Shown here piece after piece: positions 1-5,858 of a stretch of 6,638 nucleotides of DNA. The position numbers and the translations under genes are program-made. The notes below the pieces were generated by a model. It ran no database searches. It saw only the letters and a program-made list of their open reading frames with translations, and had not been told where the DNA came from. Source of the stretch: J005 sp964613235 (GTDB lineage Bacteria; Pseudomonadota; Zetaproteobacteria; Mariprofundales; Mariprofundaceae); contig CAZTGM010000068.1 in assembly GCA_964613235.1 (NCBI GenBank), positions 1-6,638 on the forward strand. The letters run 5' to 3'. The stretch's first letter is position 1; each line of letters starts with the position of its first letter.

Positions 1-119
1 GCTAGCGGTTGTCATGTGCGGCTGCGGGAGAGCGGTTCGGTCTCACGCTTCAGTCTGACAGCCATGGGGACTTTGGACTGCAAAGGAGATGCTTTCCCGG
101 AAATCCGCGATGGATGGTT

Positions 120-128
120 TGTCATAAT
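120..128 (+). promoter_or_regulatory. Candidate extended -10 promoter for the TlpA-like gene
   Basis: The sequence TGTCATAAT matches the extended -10 form TGnTATAAT at all but one defined base. The hexamer 17 bp upstream (GAAATC at 100-105) is a poor -35, which extended -10 promoters tolerate. Transcription would start near 135 and leave a leader of about 50 nt before the ATG at 185. This rests on motif matching alone. Confidence 0.35.
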
Positions 129-171
129 CTCATCCTGTGACAGATTCGGGCAATTACAGCGACCATTGGCG

Positions 172-180
172 TAAGGAGGT
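172..180 (+). promoter_or_regulatory. Full-consensus ribosome binding site fixing the start at 185
   Basis: TAAGGAGGT is fully complementary to the usual 16S rRNA 3' end. It lies 4 nt before the ATG at 185. It is the main reason for preferring that start over the in-frame ATG at 137, which would put extra residues in front of the signal peptide. Confidence 0.8.
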
Positions 181-184
181 TCCC

Positions 185-649
185 ATGACCGTAAAAATAA
201 TCACATCCCTGATCCTTGCCCTGATGCTGCTGGCCGCGCCTGTCCAGGCGGCCGACTTCCGCTGGGTGGATACACAGGGGGAATTACATTCATTGCAGGA
301 ATATCAGGGCAAGCCTGTGCTGTTGCACTTCTGGGCCTCATGGTGTCCGCCCTGTCGGTCTGAAATGCCGGAACTCACAGCCTGGATACAGGCCAACCCG
401 GATATCCCCATCATTGCCGTATCGCTGGACCGTTCACCGATGGATGCCGAGGCATTCATGCAACAGCAGGAACATCCATTGCCCATTCTCATGACTGACA
501 GCAGGGAAGCCACACACATGGGTGTGCGAGGCCTTCCGACAACGATGATCATCGATGCAGAAGGCCATACCGGACAGATGTATATTGGCGCGCAGAACTG
601 GCAAAACGAAAAATTTCTGCAACAATTGCGCACAGGACTGCATCTGTAA
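185..649 (+). CDS. TlpA/ResA-like periplasmic thioredoxin-fold protein
   Basis: A 154-residue exported thiol-disulfide oxidoreductase of the TlpA-like thioredoxin family. Residues 1-22 form a Sec signal peptide: a lysine, a hydrophobic stretch, then VQA before the likely cleavage site. The mature part is a single thioredoxin domain with the active site WCPPC (Cys54 and Cys57) in the context FWASWCPPCRSEMPEL, and the conserved cis-proline in RGLPTT (Pro118). The WCPPC motif is usual in reducing TlpA/ResA/CcmG-type proteins, which pass electrons to apocytochromes, copper-chaperone proteins or other periplasmic thiols. The true substrate cannot be read from the sequence. The start at 185 is set by a consensus ribosome binding site and by the signal peptide. 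dsbC follows 49 nt later, which suggests a shared periplasmic redox role. The stop codon lies inside a terminator-like hairpin. Confidence 0.9.
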   Translation: MTVKIITSLILALMLLAAPVQAADFRWVDTQGELHSLQEYQGKPVLLHFWASWCPPCRSEMPELTAWIQANPDIPIIAVSLDRSPMDAEAFMQQQEHPLPILMTDSREATHMGVRGLPTTMIIDAEGHTGQMYIGAQNWQNEKFLQQLRTGLHL

Positions 650-663
650 ATGCAGTTTTTTTT
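637..663 (+). terminator. Intrinsic-terminator-like hairpin overlapping the TlpA-like stop codon
   Basis: Perfect 7-bp arms ACTGCAT (637-643) and ATGCAGT (650-656) enclose the 6-nt loop CTGTAA. A run of eight T follows at 656-663. The shape is that of a rho-independent terminator, but the stem is short and has only three G-C pairs, so it is likely weak. The TAA stop of the gene (647-649) lies in the loop, so a translating ribosome would cover the stem. It may lower transcription into dsbC rather than end it. Confidence 0.5.
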
Positions 664-667
664 ATTC

Positions 668-685
668 CGGGCGTATAAATGCCCG
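668..685 (+). promoter_or_regulatory. Small hairpin just upstream of the dsbC ribosome binding site
   Basis: CGGGC (668-672) can pair with GCCCG (681-685) around the loop GTATAAAT. The ribosome binding site GGAGG of dsbC starts at 690. Next to this stem, AACTG (686-690) is complementary to CAGTT (653-657), which includes most of the 3' arm of the preceding terminator. The two structures therefore exclude each other. No T run follows the hairpin, so it is not itself a terminator. Confidence 0.3.
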
Positions 686-698
686 AACTGGAGGAATA

Positions 699-1415
699 AT
701 GCACCGGATTGCTTTGATCCTTGGGCTGCTCATCGCACCCACCCTGCTCGCCGCCGAACCGGCAAGTGTATCCAAAGATATCGAACAACAGATTCGCAAG
801 GCCATCCCCGATCTGAATATCACCGCTATCCGGGTATCGCCCATCGACGGCCTGTATGAAGTTCAGGCCGGCAACAACATCTATTATTCCGATCGACATG
901 GAAAACACCTGATTGTCAGTGGTCATATCATCGATACGACCGATCATCGTGATCTGACCGGCGAACGGCTGGAAGACATCAATCGCATCGACTGGAGCAT
1001 TCTGCCACTGGACAAAGCCATCATATCAGGTGATCCGAAGGCAAAAACCCGCCTGGCCATTTTTACTGACCCGGACTGCCCGTTCTGCAAAAATCTCGAA
1101 CACCAGCTGAAAGACCTGAAAGGCGTCAAGGTTTACACCTTCCTCTATCCGCTGGTACAACTGCATCCGGATGCCCCTCGCAAGGCGGAAGCCATCTGGT
1201 GCAGCAAGGATCGGCATGCCTCGCTGGTCAAGACCATGGTCGATGGTATTGACCCCGGCCATGCCACATGTGCCAACCCGCTGGATGAGATCGGACGCAT
1301 TGGCGATCAGCTTGGCATCAGCGGCACACCGACACTGATCAGCGGTGACGGACGCCGTCTGGCCGGCGCACCAAGGACCCTGCAGGGCCTTGAAGACTGG
1401 CTGAAACGCAAATAA
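699..1415 (+). CDS. dsbC: DsbC-type periplasmic protein disulfide isomerase
   Basis: A 238-residue thiol:disulfide interchange protein that reshuffles wrong disulfide bonds in periplasmic proteins. Residues 1-19 are a signal peptide (MHRIALILGL onward, ending near LLAAE). Residues of about 22-95 match the DsbC dimerisation domain, with the family-typical YEVQAGNNIYYSD and HLIVSGHIID. The thioredoxin domain follows with active site DPDCPFC (Cys127, Cys130) in place of E. coli CGYC. The second conserved cysteine pair is Cys168 (IWCSKD) and Cys191, and the cis-proline is Pro211 in SGTPTLI. Length is close to E. coli DsbC. The ATG at 699 is chosen because GGAGG lies at 690-694 and the signal peptide starts here; the open frame extends back to 555 over the upstream gene, which makes no sense as a start. 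rph begins 15 nt after the stop, so the two are probably co-transcribed. Confidence 0.93.
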   Translation: MHRIALILGLLIAPTLLAAEPASVSKDIEQQIRKAIPDLNITAIRVSPIDGLYEVQAGNNIYYSDRHGKHLIVSGHIIDTTDHRDLTGERLEDINRIDWSILPLDKAIISGDPKAKTRLAIFTDPDCPFCKNLEHQLKDLKGVKVYTFLYPLVQLHPDAPRKAEAIWCSKDRHASLVKTMVDGIDPGHATCANPLDEIGRIGDQLGISGTPTLISGDGRRLAGAPRTLQGLEDWLKRK

Positions 1416-1430
1416 TCCCGGAGAACCTTT

Positions 1431-2147
1431 ATGCGAGACAACAGAGCCGCCGACCAGATCCGGCCGGTAACCATTGATACGAGATTCAATCGTTATGCGG
1501 AAGGCTCCGCGCTGATCAGCTTTGGCCATACGCGTGTGCTGTGCACAGCCAGCGTGGAAAACAAGCAACCGCCATTTTTGCGCGGCACGGAACAGGGCTG
1601 GGTTACTGCCGAATACGGCATGCTGCCACGCGCCACGCACACACGTGGCGGACGTGAAGCAGCACGCGGCAAACAGGGCGGACGCACTGTGGAAATCCAG
1701 CGCCTGATCGGTCGCTCCCTGCGTGCCGTTGTCGATCTCGACAAACTTGGGCCGCGCACGATCGCCCTGGACTGCGATGTTCTGCAGGCCGATGGTGGCA
1801 CACGCACAGCAGCTATTACCGGTGCCTGGGTCGCACTGCGCATTGCCGTCAATCGCCTGCTGGAAGATAGCGAACTGGAAGTCGACCCCGTTACCGGCCA
1901 GCTTGCTGCTGTCAGTTGCGGTTTCGTGCAGGGTCAGGCGCTGACTGATCTGCAATATTCCGAAGACAGCCAGGCGGAAATGGATGCCAATTTTGTCATG
2001 ACTCCGAACGGTGGTGTTATTGAGGTGCAGGCCACGGCCGAGGACCAACCCATCGCATGGGATCAATTCATGCAGTTAAAACATCTGGCCGATAGCGCTA
2101 TTGGCCAACTGGCACAATTACAGCAGGAGGCCGTGCAACGCGCATGA
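1431..2147 (+). CDS. rph: Ribonuclease PH
   Basis: A 238-residue phosphate-dependent 3'-5' exoribonuclease that trims the 3' end of tRNA precursors and other RNAs, releasing nucleoside diphosphates; the family forms a hexameric ring in the cytoplasm. It aligns end to end with E. coli Rph. Key matches are the N-terminal IRPVTI, VLCTASVE (37-43), GWVTAEYGMLPR (57-67), GKQGGRTVEIQRLIGRSLRA with the phosphate-contact arginine (Arg85), LDCDVLQADGGTRTA with Arg125, and SEDSQAEMD with the metal-binding acidic residues Asp179 and Asp185. Length is normal, with no truncation of the kind known from E. coli K-12 rph-1. GGAG at 1420-1423 sits 7 nt before the ATG. The 3' end overlaps rdgB by 4 nt (ATGA), which suggests translational coupling. 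Confidence 0.97.
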   Translation: MRDNRAADQIRPVTIDTRFNRYAEGSALISFGHTRVLCTASVENKQPPFLRGTEQGWVTAEYGMLPRATHTRGGREAARGKQGGRTVEIQRLIGRSLRAVVDLDKLGPRTIALDCDVLQADGGTRTAAITGAWVALRIAVNRLLEDSELEVDPVTGQLAAVSCGFVQGQALTDLQYSEDSQAEMDANFVMTPNGGVIEVQATAEDQPIAWDQFMQLKHLADSAIGQLAQLQQEAVQRA

Positions 2148-2728
2148 AACTGGTCATTGCCAGTAATAATGCCAAAAAGCGTGTAGAAATCGCTGCCATT
2201 CTCACGGCCCTTGATATCGAGCTTGTGGAAGCTGCCGATACCTGCTGCATCGATGTCGTGGAAGATGGCAGCACATTTGCCGACAATGCCCGGAAAAAAG
2301 CTGAAGCATTTGCCCGCGCTAACGATTTACCGGCACTGGCCGACGATTCCGGCCTGTGTGTCGAGGTACTGGGCGGTGCACCCGGTGTTTATTCCAGTCG
2401 CTACGCCGGTGAGCATGCCAGCGACGAAGACAATTACCTGAAACTGCTGACAGAGATGCGGGGCATCCCTGACCGCAGTGCCCGTTTTATCTGTGCCATT
2501 CATCTTGCCTTCCCGAACAAGCGTCCGCCACTCACGGCCACAGGCCATGTAGACGGCTATATTCTTGAGCAACCATGCGGTGTCGGCGGTTTCGGCTATG
2601 ACCCCGTGTTCTTCTGCCCGGAACTGAACAAGCCCTTTGCCCTGGCAACGTCCGAAGAAAAGGCCTCGGTGTCACATCGCGGTCGTGCACTGCAGCAACT
2701 GGCACGCATCCTGCAATCGCATGTCTGA
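2144..2728 (+). CDS. rdgB: RdgB/HAM1 dITP/XTP pyrophosphatase
   Basis: A 194-residue non-canonical purine NTP pyrophosphatase. It hydrolyses dITP, ITP and XTP to the monophosphate plus pyrophosphate, which keeps deaminated purines out of DNA and RNA. Family motifs in order are the N-terminal phosphate-binding SNNAKK (7-12; the common form is SGNxxK, so Gly is replaced by Asn), TFADNARKKA (44-53), ALADDSGLCVEVLGGAPGVYSSRYAG (64-89, with the catalytic aspartates at 67-68), GGFGYDPVFF (148-157) and the C-terminal EEKASVSHRGRAL (171-183) that contacts the base. Length is typical. The start overlaps the rph stop as ATGA, and AGGAGG lies at 2125-2130 inside rph. The rph-rdgB order is common in proteobacteria. 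The 3' end overlaps the glycosylase gene by 8 nt. Confidence 0.96.
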   Translation: MKLVIASNNAKKRVEIAAILTALDIELVEAADTCCIDVVEDGSTFADNARKKAEAFARANDLPALADDSGLCVEVLGGAPGVYSSRYAGEHASDEDNYLKLLTEMRGIPDRSARFICAIHLAFPNKRPPLTATGHVDGYILEQPCGVGGFGYDPVFFCPELNKPFALATSEEKASVSHRGRALQQLARILQSHV

Positions 2729-3347
2729 TGTCTTCGACGCCGGCTGCACGGCCTGCCCCCGACTGACTGCCTTTCTGAGCGATATCCGGCAATCGCACTC
2801 TGGTTATCATGCAGCACCGGTGCCAGCTTTTGGTGATGCAGCGCCCAAGCTGCTTATTGTCGGCCTGGCGCCAGGCATGCACGGCGCCAACAAAACCGGT
2901 CGCCCGTTTACCGGCGATTTTGCCGGCATCCTGCTGTATCGCACCCTGTTTGAACTGGGCTTAAGTAATCAGCCGGAATCCCTGTCCGCCGCTGACGGAC
3001 TCAGGCTGCATGGCGTACGCATCACCAATGCAGTCAAGTGCCTACCACCACAAAATAAACCGGAGACTGCTGAAGTCCGTCAATGCAATCCTTTCCTGCA
3101 GCAGGAAATCGCCACCCTGCCGGCCGCCTGCCGGCTGCTGGCGCTGGGCAAGATTGCCCATGATGCGATACTGCGCGCATATGGCCTGAAACTGTCCGCC
3201 CATCCTTTCGCCCATGGAGCACGGCATACGCTGCCGGACGAACGTCTGCTGTTCGATTCCTATCATTGCTCCCGCTACAATACTCAAACGAAACGTTTGA
3301 CCGAAACAATGTTCCGCGACGTGCTGCAGACAGCAATCAGATCGTAG
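2721..3347 (+). CDS. Family 5 (UDGb-type) uracil-DNA glycosylase with Fe-S cluster
   Basis: A 208-residue DNA base-excision repair glycosylase. Motif A is GLAPGMHGANKTGRPFTGD (48-66), the family 5 signature; it lacks the catalytic Asp or Asn of classical families 1 and 4 at this place. The C-terminal motif is YHCSRYNTQTKRLT (181-194). Four cysteines lie where family 4/5 enzymes bind a 4Fe-4S cluster: Cys9 and Cys12 (CTAC), Cys107 (NAVKCLPP) and Cys122 (VRQCNPF). Characterised family 5 enzymes remove uracil and also hypoxanthine from DNA. The ATG at 2721 overlaps the end of rdgB by 8 nt. It has no clear ribosome binding site, so translation probably depends on coupling to rdgB. Starting here places the CTAC motif near the N terminus, as in the family. 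The 3' end overlaps the convergent transglycosylase gene by 11 nt. Confidence 0.9.
   Translation: MSDVFDAGCTACPRLTAFLSDIRQSHSGYHAAPVPAFGDAAPKLLIVGLAPGMHGANKTGRPFTGDFAGILLYRTLFELGLSNQPESLSAADGLRLHGVRITNAVKCLPPQNKPETAEVRQCNPFLQQEIATLPAACRLLALGKIAHDAILRAYGLKLSAHPFAHGARHTLPDERLLFDSYHCSRYNTQTKRLTETMFRDVLQTAIRS
3284..3300. repeat. Perfect inverted repeat inside the 3' end of the glycosylase gene
   Basis: TCAAACG (3284-3290) and CGTTTGA (3294-3300) form 7-bp arms around an AAA loop. On the reverse strand it lies 37-53 nt past the transglycosylase stop, so it could help end that transcript, but no T run follows on either strand. It also encodes part of the conserved NTQTKRLT motif, so the symmetry may be chance. 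Confidence 0.25.
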
Positions 3348-3993
3348 CGTTTTCCGCCTTGAATCGCTTCATGGCCTGACGAATCTTGTTCGGATACTTC
3401 TTTCTGCCCAGCGAGCCGTTATAGGCCGCCAGCGCACGATCCAGCGATTTATAGCGATCCAGATAATGACGAAGAATAGCGCAACCATAGCGAATATTCG
3501 TCTCCACATTCAGCAGGTTGTCATCTTTTGATCCCAGTTGTTCTTTCCAGAATGGCATCACCTGCATCAATCCCACGGCACCGACATTACTGACGGCGAA
3601 GTGATCGAAGCGTGATTCGACGGCAATCACACCCAGAATCAGTTCCGGCGACAAATTGAAACGCTTGCTGTAATGATAAACCCAGCTCGCAATTACTTCA
3701 GCCTCGGAATCATCCGATACCCATGGGCGAATCGTGTGACTGAGGTCTTTGGTCCAGACCTGCTGCTCATAGTCCGTATCCGCTTCCTTGGCATCCGGTT
3801 TGAGCATCTGCTTGAGCGATTCCTTTTCTTCCGGTTTCAGATCCAGCACACCGACATTACGTTCAACCATTTGCAATGCCGTTGTCGTTTCGGTCAAATG
3901 CTGTTTATCCTCGGACGTGCTCATAATCCAGAATGGCAGACTGATGATAAAGCCTGCCACCAGCACGGCTGCCAGCAGCGCCTTCGGCGACAT
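3337..3993 (-). CDS. Membrane-anchored SLT-type lytic transglycosylase
   Basis: A 218-residue peptidoglycan lytic transglycosylase of the soluble-lytic-transglycosylase (family 1, goose-lysozyme-like) fold. It cleaves the MurNAc-GlcNAc bond with formation of 1,6-anhydro-MurNAc. An N-terminal hydrophobic segment (about residues 5-24, MSPKALLAAVLVAGFIISLP) is a signal anchor or uncleaved signal, followed by a charged linker of roughly 75 residues. The catalytic domain covers about 100-205: the catalytic glutamate Glu126 in VIAVESRFD, then AVGLMQVMP, NIRYGCAILRHYL and ALAAYNG, all standard motifs. I chose the ATG at 3993; a TTG at 4014 would add seven residues (MRARLHG) with extra positive charge. 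Neither has a visible ribosome binding site. It lies 32 nt (11 nt from the TTG) after the proS stop on the same strand, so it is probably co-transcribed with proS. Confidence 0.88.
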   Translation of the reverse strand: MSPKALLAAVLVAGFIISLPFWIMSTSEDKQHLTETTTALQMVERNVGVLDLKPEEKESLKQMLKPDAKEADTDYEQQVWTKDLSHTIRPWVSDDSEAEVIASWVYHYSKRFNLSPELILGVIAVESRFDHFAVSNVGAVGLMQVMPFWKEQLGSKDDNLLNVETNIRYGCAILRHYLDRYKSLDRALAAYNGSLGRKKYPNKIRQAMKRFKAENATI

Positions 3994-4025
3994 GCCGTGC
4001 AAACGGGCCCGCAATTCGGATGCGT

Positions 4026-5732
4026 TCAGTTGACTGCCCCCAGCAACTGCAGGGCACGCTCAGGCGCGGCATCAACCGCACAGACCTCCCGCTTGTCACC
4101 ACGCAATCCGATTTCCACTTCATGATTGGTCAAACCGCGATCACCAACGACCAGTTGCACCGGAAAGCCCATCAATTCGGCATCCTTGAACTTCACGCCC
4201 GGACGTTCCTTGCGTTCATCCCACAACACATCTACGCCAGCATCCGACAACGCATGGTACAATCGCTGCGATACTTCACGTACGGCATCCGATTGCCCCA
4301 TGGAGATCAGTACCAGCTGAAACGGTGCAACCTGCACCGGCCAGGCAATACCTGCATCATCATGACACTGCTCAACAATGGCTGCCACCAGACGCGACAC
4401 GCCAATGCCATAACACCCCATCGTGGCCACGGCGCGCTTGCCATCGCTGGCCTGGAAGCGCACATCCATCGGTTCGGTATAGCAGGTTCCCAGTGCAAAC
4501 ACATGCCCCACTTCAATACCGCGTGACAGTACAAGCACGCCGTCGCAACGCGGACAATGATCACCTGCACGCGCCTCGCGCAAATCGGCAGCATGTGCAT
4601 CCGGCACATCCCTGGCCATATCCAGCCCCGTGACATGGGTATCGCTACGGTTGGCCCCGGCCACAAGGCCACAGGCACCCTGCAGTGAACGATCCACCCA
4701 TACCCGGCAATTCAGACCGACGGGACCAACAAAGCCAGCAACCGCTCCGACTTCAGTCATCTCTTCATCACTGGCCAGTGCCACACCTGCTGCACCCAGC
4801 GCATGCGCCAGCTTGATTTCCTGCAACTGGTCATCACCGCGCACACAGGCTGCCACGATTTCGCTGCGTCCGTCATCATACTGCACGCGATATATCAGCG
4901 TCTTGACCAACAGGGACGACGTCAGCCCGAGAAATGCAGCCACCTCATCGGCTGCCGTGACATTCGGCGTATTCACCTCGGTCAGTGTTCCGGCCTCACC
5001 ACGGGCACGGTCACGCACGCCAACGGCCTTTTCCACATTGGCTGCATAATCGCAGATAGAACAATGCGCAATCACATCCTCACCCGATTCGGCCAGCACA
5101 TGAAATTCATGTGAATCCCTGCCCCCGATCGAGCCGGTATCAGCTTCCACAGCACGGAATGACAAGCCCAGACGGGTGAAAATCCGGCCATAGGCATCAA
5201 ACATATTGCGGTATTCCCGTGCCAGGCAGTCATCGTCTGCATGAAACGAATAGGCATCCTTCATAACAAATTCACGCCCGCGCATGAGGCCGAAACGCGG
5301 ACGAATTTCATCACGAAATTTGGCCTGAATCTGGTACAGTGTCATCGGTAACTGCTTATATGAGCGCAATTCCCTTGCCACCAGATCACAGATGACTTCC
5401 TCATGCGTCGGCCCCAGACAGGATTCGTGCTGATGCCTGTCCTTAAAGCGTAGCAATTCCGGCCCATATTTTTCCCAGCGGCCGGACTGCTGCCATAACT
5501 CGGCCGGCTGCACCATCGGCATCAGCAATTCCTGCGCGCCGGCGCGATCCATTTCTTCACGCACAATCGCTTCAATCTTGCGCAACACACGCAGACCCAA
5601 AGGCAAGAAATCATAGACACCGGACGTCACACGTCGCACATAACCGGCGCGCAGCAACAGGCGATGCGATACGATATCGGCATCGGCCGGATCATCTCTG
5701 AGAGTGGGGGCAAACAATCGGGAATAATGCAT
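4026..5732 (-). CDS. proS: Prolyl-tRNA synthetase, bacterial type with editing domain
   Basis: A class II aminoacyl-tRNA synthetase that charges tRNA-Pro with proline in the cytoplasm; 568 residues, the usual length for the bacterial type. The N-terminal part matches E. coli ProS (PADADIVSHRLLLRAGYVRR; GPTHEEVICDL at 107-117). Motif 2 is FRDEIRPRFGLMRGREF (139-155) and motif 3 is GCYGIGVSR (439-447). Between them, roughly residues 220-390, is the INS editing domain that clears mischarged alanine; Lys277 in VKTL corresponds to E. coli Lys279. The C-terminal anticodon-binding domain includes DERKERPGVKFKDAELMG. Two CxxC pairs, HCSIC (224/227) and HCPRC (393/396), flank the INS domain and could bind metal. 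The ATG at 5732 gives the best match to E. coli ProS; an in-frame ATG pair at 5744/5741 would add four residues. No ribosome binding site is visible for either. Confidence 0.96.
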   Translation of the reverse strand: MHYSRLFAPTLRDDPADADIVSHRLLLRAGYVRRVTSGVYDFLPLGLRVLRKIEAIVREEMDRAGAQELLMPMVQPAELWQQSGRWEKYGPELLRFKDRHQHESCLGPTHEEVICDLVARELRSYKQLPMTLYQIQAKFRDEIRPRFGLMRGREFVMKDAYSFHADDDCLAREYRNMFDAYGRIFTRLGLSFRAVEADTGSIGGRDSHEFHVLAESGEDVIAHCSICDYAANVEKAVGVRDRARGEAGTLTEVNTPNVTAADEVAAFLGLTSSLLVKTLIYRVQYDDGRSEIVAACVRGDDQLQEIKLAHALGAAGVALASDEEMTEVGAVAGFVGPVGLNCRVWVDRSLQGACGLVAGANRSDTHVTGLDMARDVPDAHAADLREARAGDHCPRCDGVLVLSRGIEVGHVFALGTCYTEPMDVRFQASDGKRAVATMGCYGIGVSRLVAAIVEQCHDDAGIAWPVQVAPFQLVLISMGQSDAVREVSQRLYHALSDAGVDVLWDERKERPGVKFKDAELMGFPVQLVVGDRGLTNHEVEIGLRGDKREVCAVDAAPERALQLLGAVN

Positions 5733-5764
5733 GCGCGACATCATACAGTCAGCGCAGGCATTGC

Positions 5765-5798
5765 GGTAGCATCGTGAATGTTTTGAATTTCGGCTACC
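5765..5798. repeat. Inverted repeat in the proS/channel divergent region
   Basis: GGTAGC (5765-5770) and GCTACC (5793-5798) form perfect 6-bp arms 22 nt apart in an AT-richer stretch between the two divergent starts. It could be an operator or a leader stem for either gene. Arms this short also arise by chance, and I do not recognise the site as that of a known regulator. Confidence 0.2.
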
Positions 5799-5810
5799 TT
5801 CAACTAGACT
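5783..5810 (+). promoter_or_regulatory. Weak candidate sigma-70 promoter for the channel gene
   Basis: TTGAAT (5783-5788) and TAGACT (5805-5810) each match four of six consensus bases with a 16-bp spacer. Transcription would start near 5816-5818, just ahead of the leader ORF at 5829. I see no convincing promoter on the reverse strand for proS in this short region. Confidence 0.25.
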
Positions 5811-5828
5811 GGGGAATGGGAGAACTCC

Positions 5829-5858
5829 ATGTCAGAAACATCTGCGCGGCACACATGA
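5829..5858 (+). CDS. Possible nine-residue leader peptide coupled to the channel gene
   Basis: ATG at 5829 opens a nine-codon ORF, MSETSARHT, ending in TGA at 5856-5858. A good ribosome binding site (GGGAG, 5818-5822) stands 6 nt before it, while the channel ATG at 5855 has none. The leader stop overlaps that ATG as ATGA, the classic arrangement for translational coupling. It may be a true leader or a chance ORF if the channel starts in frame at 5816. Confidence 0.35.
   Translation: MSETSARHT

Larger units (their letters stand above)
1..184. other. Upstream region, no confident gene; possible 3' tail of a forward reading frame (1-174)
   Basis: Forward frame 1 is open from the window edge to a TAA at 172-174, giving 57 codons that end in ...GQLQRPLA. 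I do not recognise the translation. Its codon use (AGA, GGA, ATA, TTA, CGA) is less typical of this window than that of the downstream genes. The other two forward frames close at 56-58 and 138-140. The reverse strand offers only a short frame of about 37 codons. I also compared the stretch with tRNA arms and a glycine-riboswitch core and found no match. It is either the end of an upstream gene, whose stop would then overlap the next ribosome binding site, or plain 5' noncoding sequence. Confidence 0.2.

Noticed and set aside
20..110. Possible riboswitch or structured RNA (GCGGGAGAG resembles the start of a glycine aptamer)
   Set aside because: The conserved aptamer core (GCCGAAGG-type segment) is absent and no gene for glycine metabolism follows.
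137..184. N-terminal extension of the TlpA-like gene to an ATG at 137
   Set aside because: The signal peptide and a consensus ribosome binding site both support the ATG at 185.
555..698. N-terminal extension of dsbC back to an ATG at 555
   Set aside because: It would overlap the TlpA-like gene by almost 100 nt, lacks a ribosome binding site and places 48 non-signal residues before a clear signal peptide.
1026..2066. Long reverse-strand open frame (346 codons) across dsbC and rph
   Set aside because: It lies wholly antisense to two clearly identified genes, its translation shows no recognisable domain, and its openness follows from the codon bias of the forward genes.
3284..3300. Terminator for the transglycosylase transcript
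   Set aside because: The stem is AT-rich and no T run follows on the reverse strand, so it is kept only as an inverted repeat.
4630..5049. Forward open frame (139 codons) antisense to proS
   Set aside because: The proS motifs are intact on the other strand and the forward translation is a low-complexity Ser/Thr/Ala/Arg/Pro string typical of an antisense shadow.
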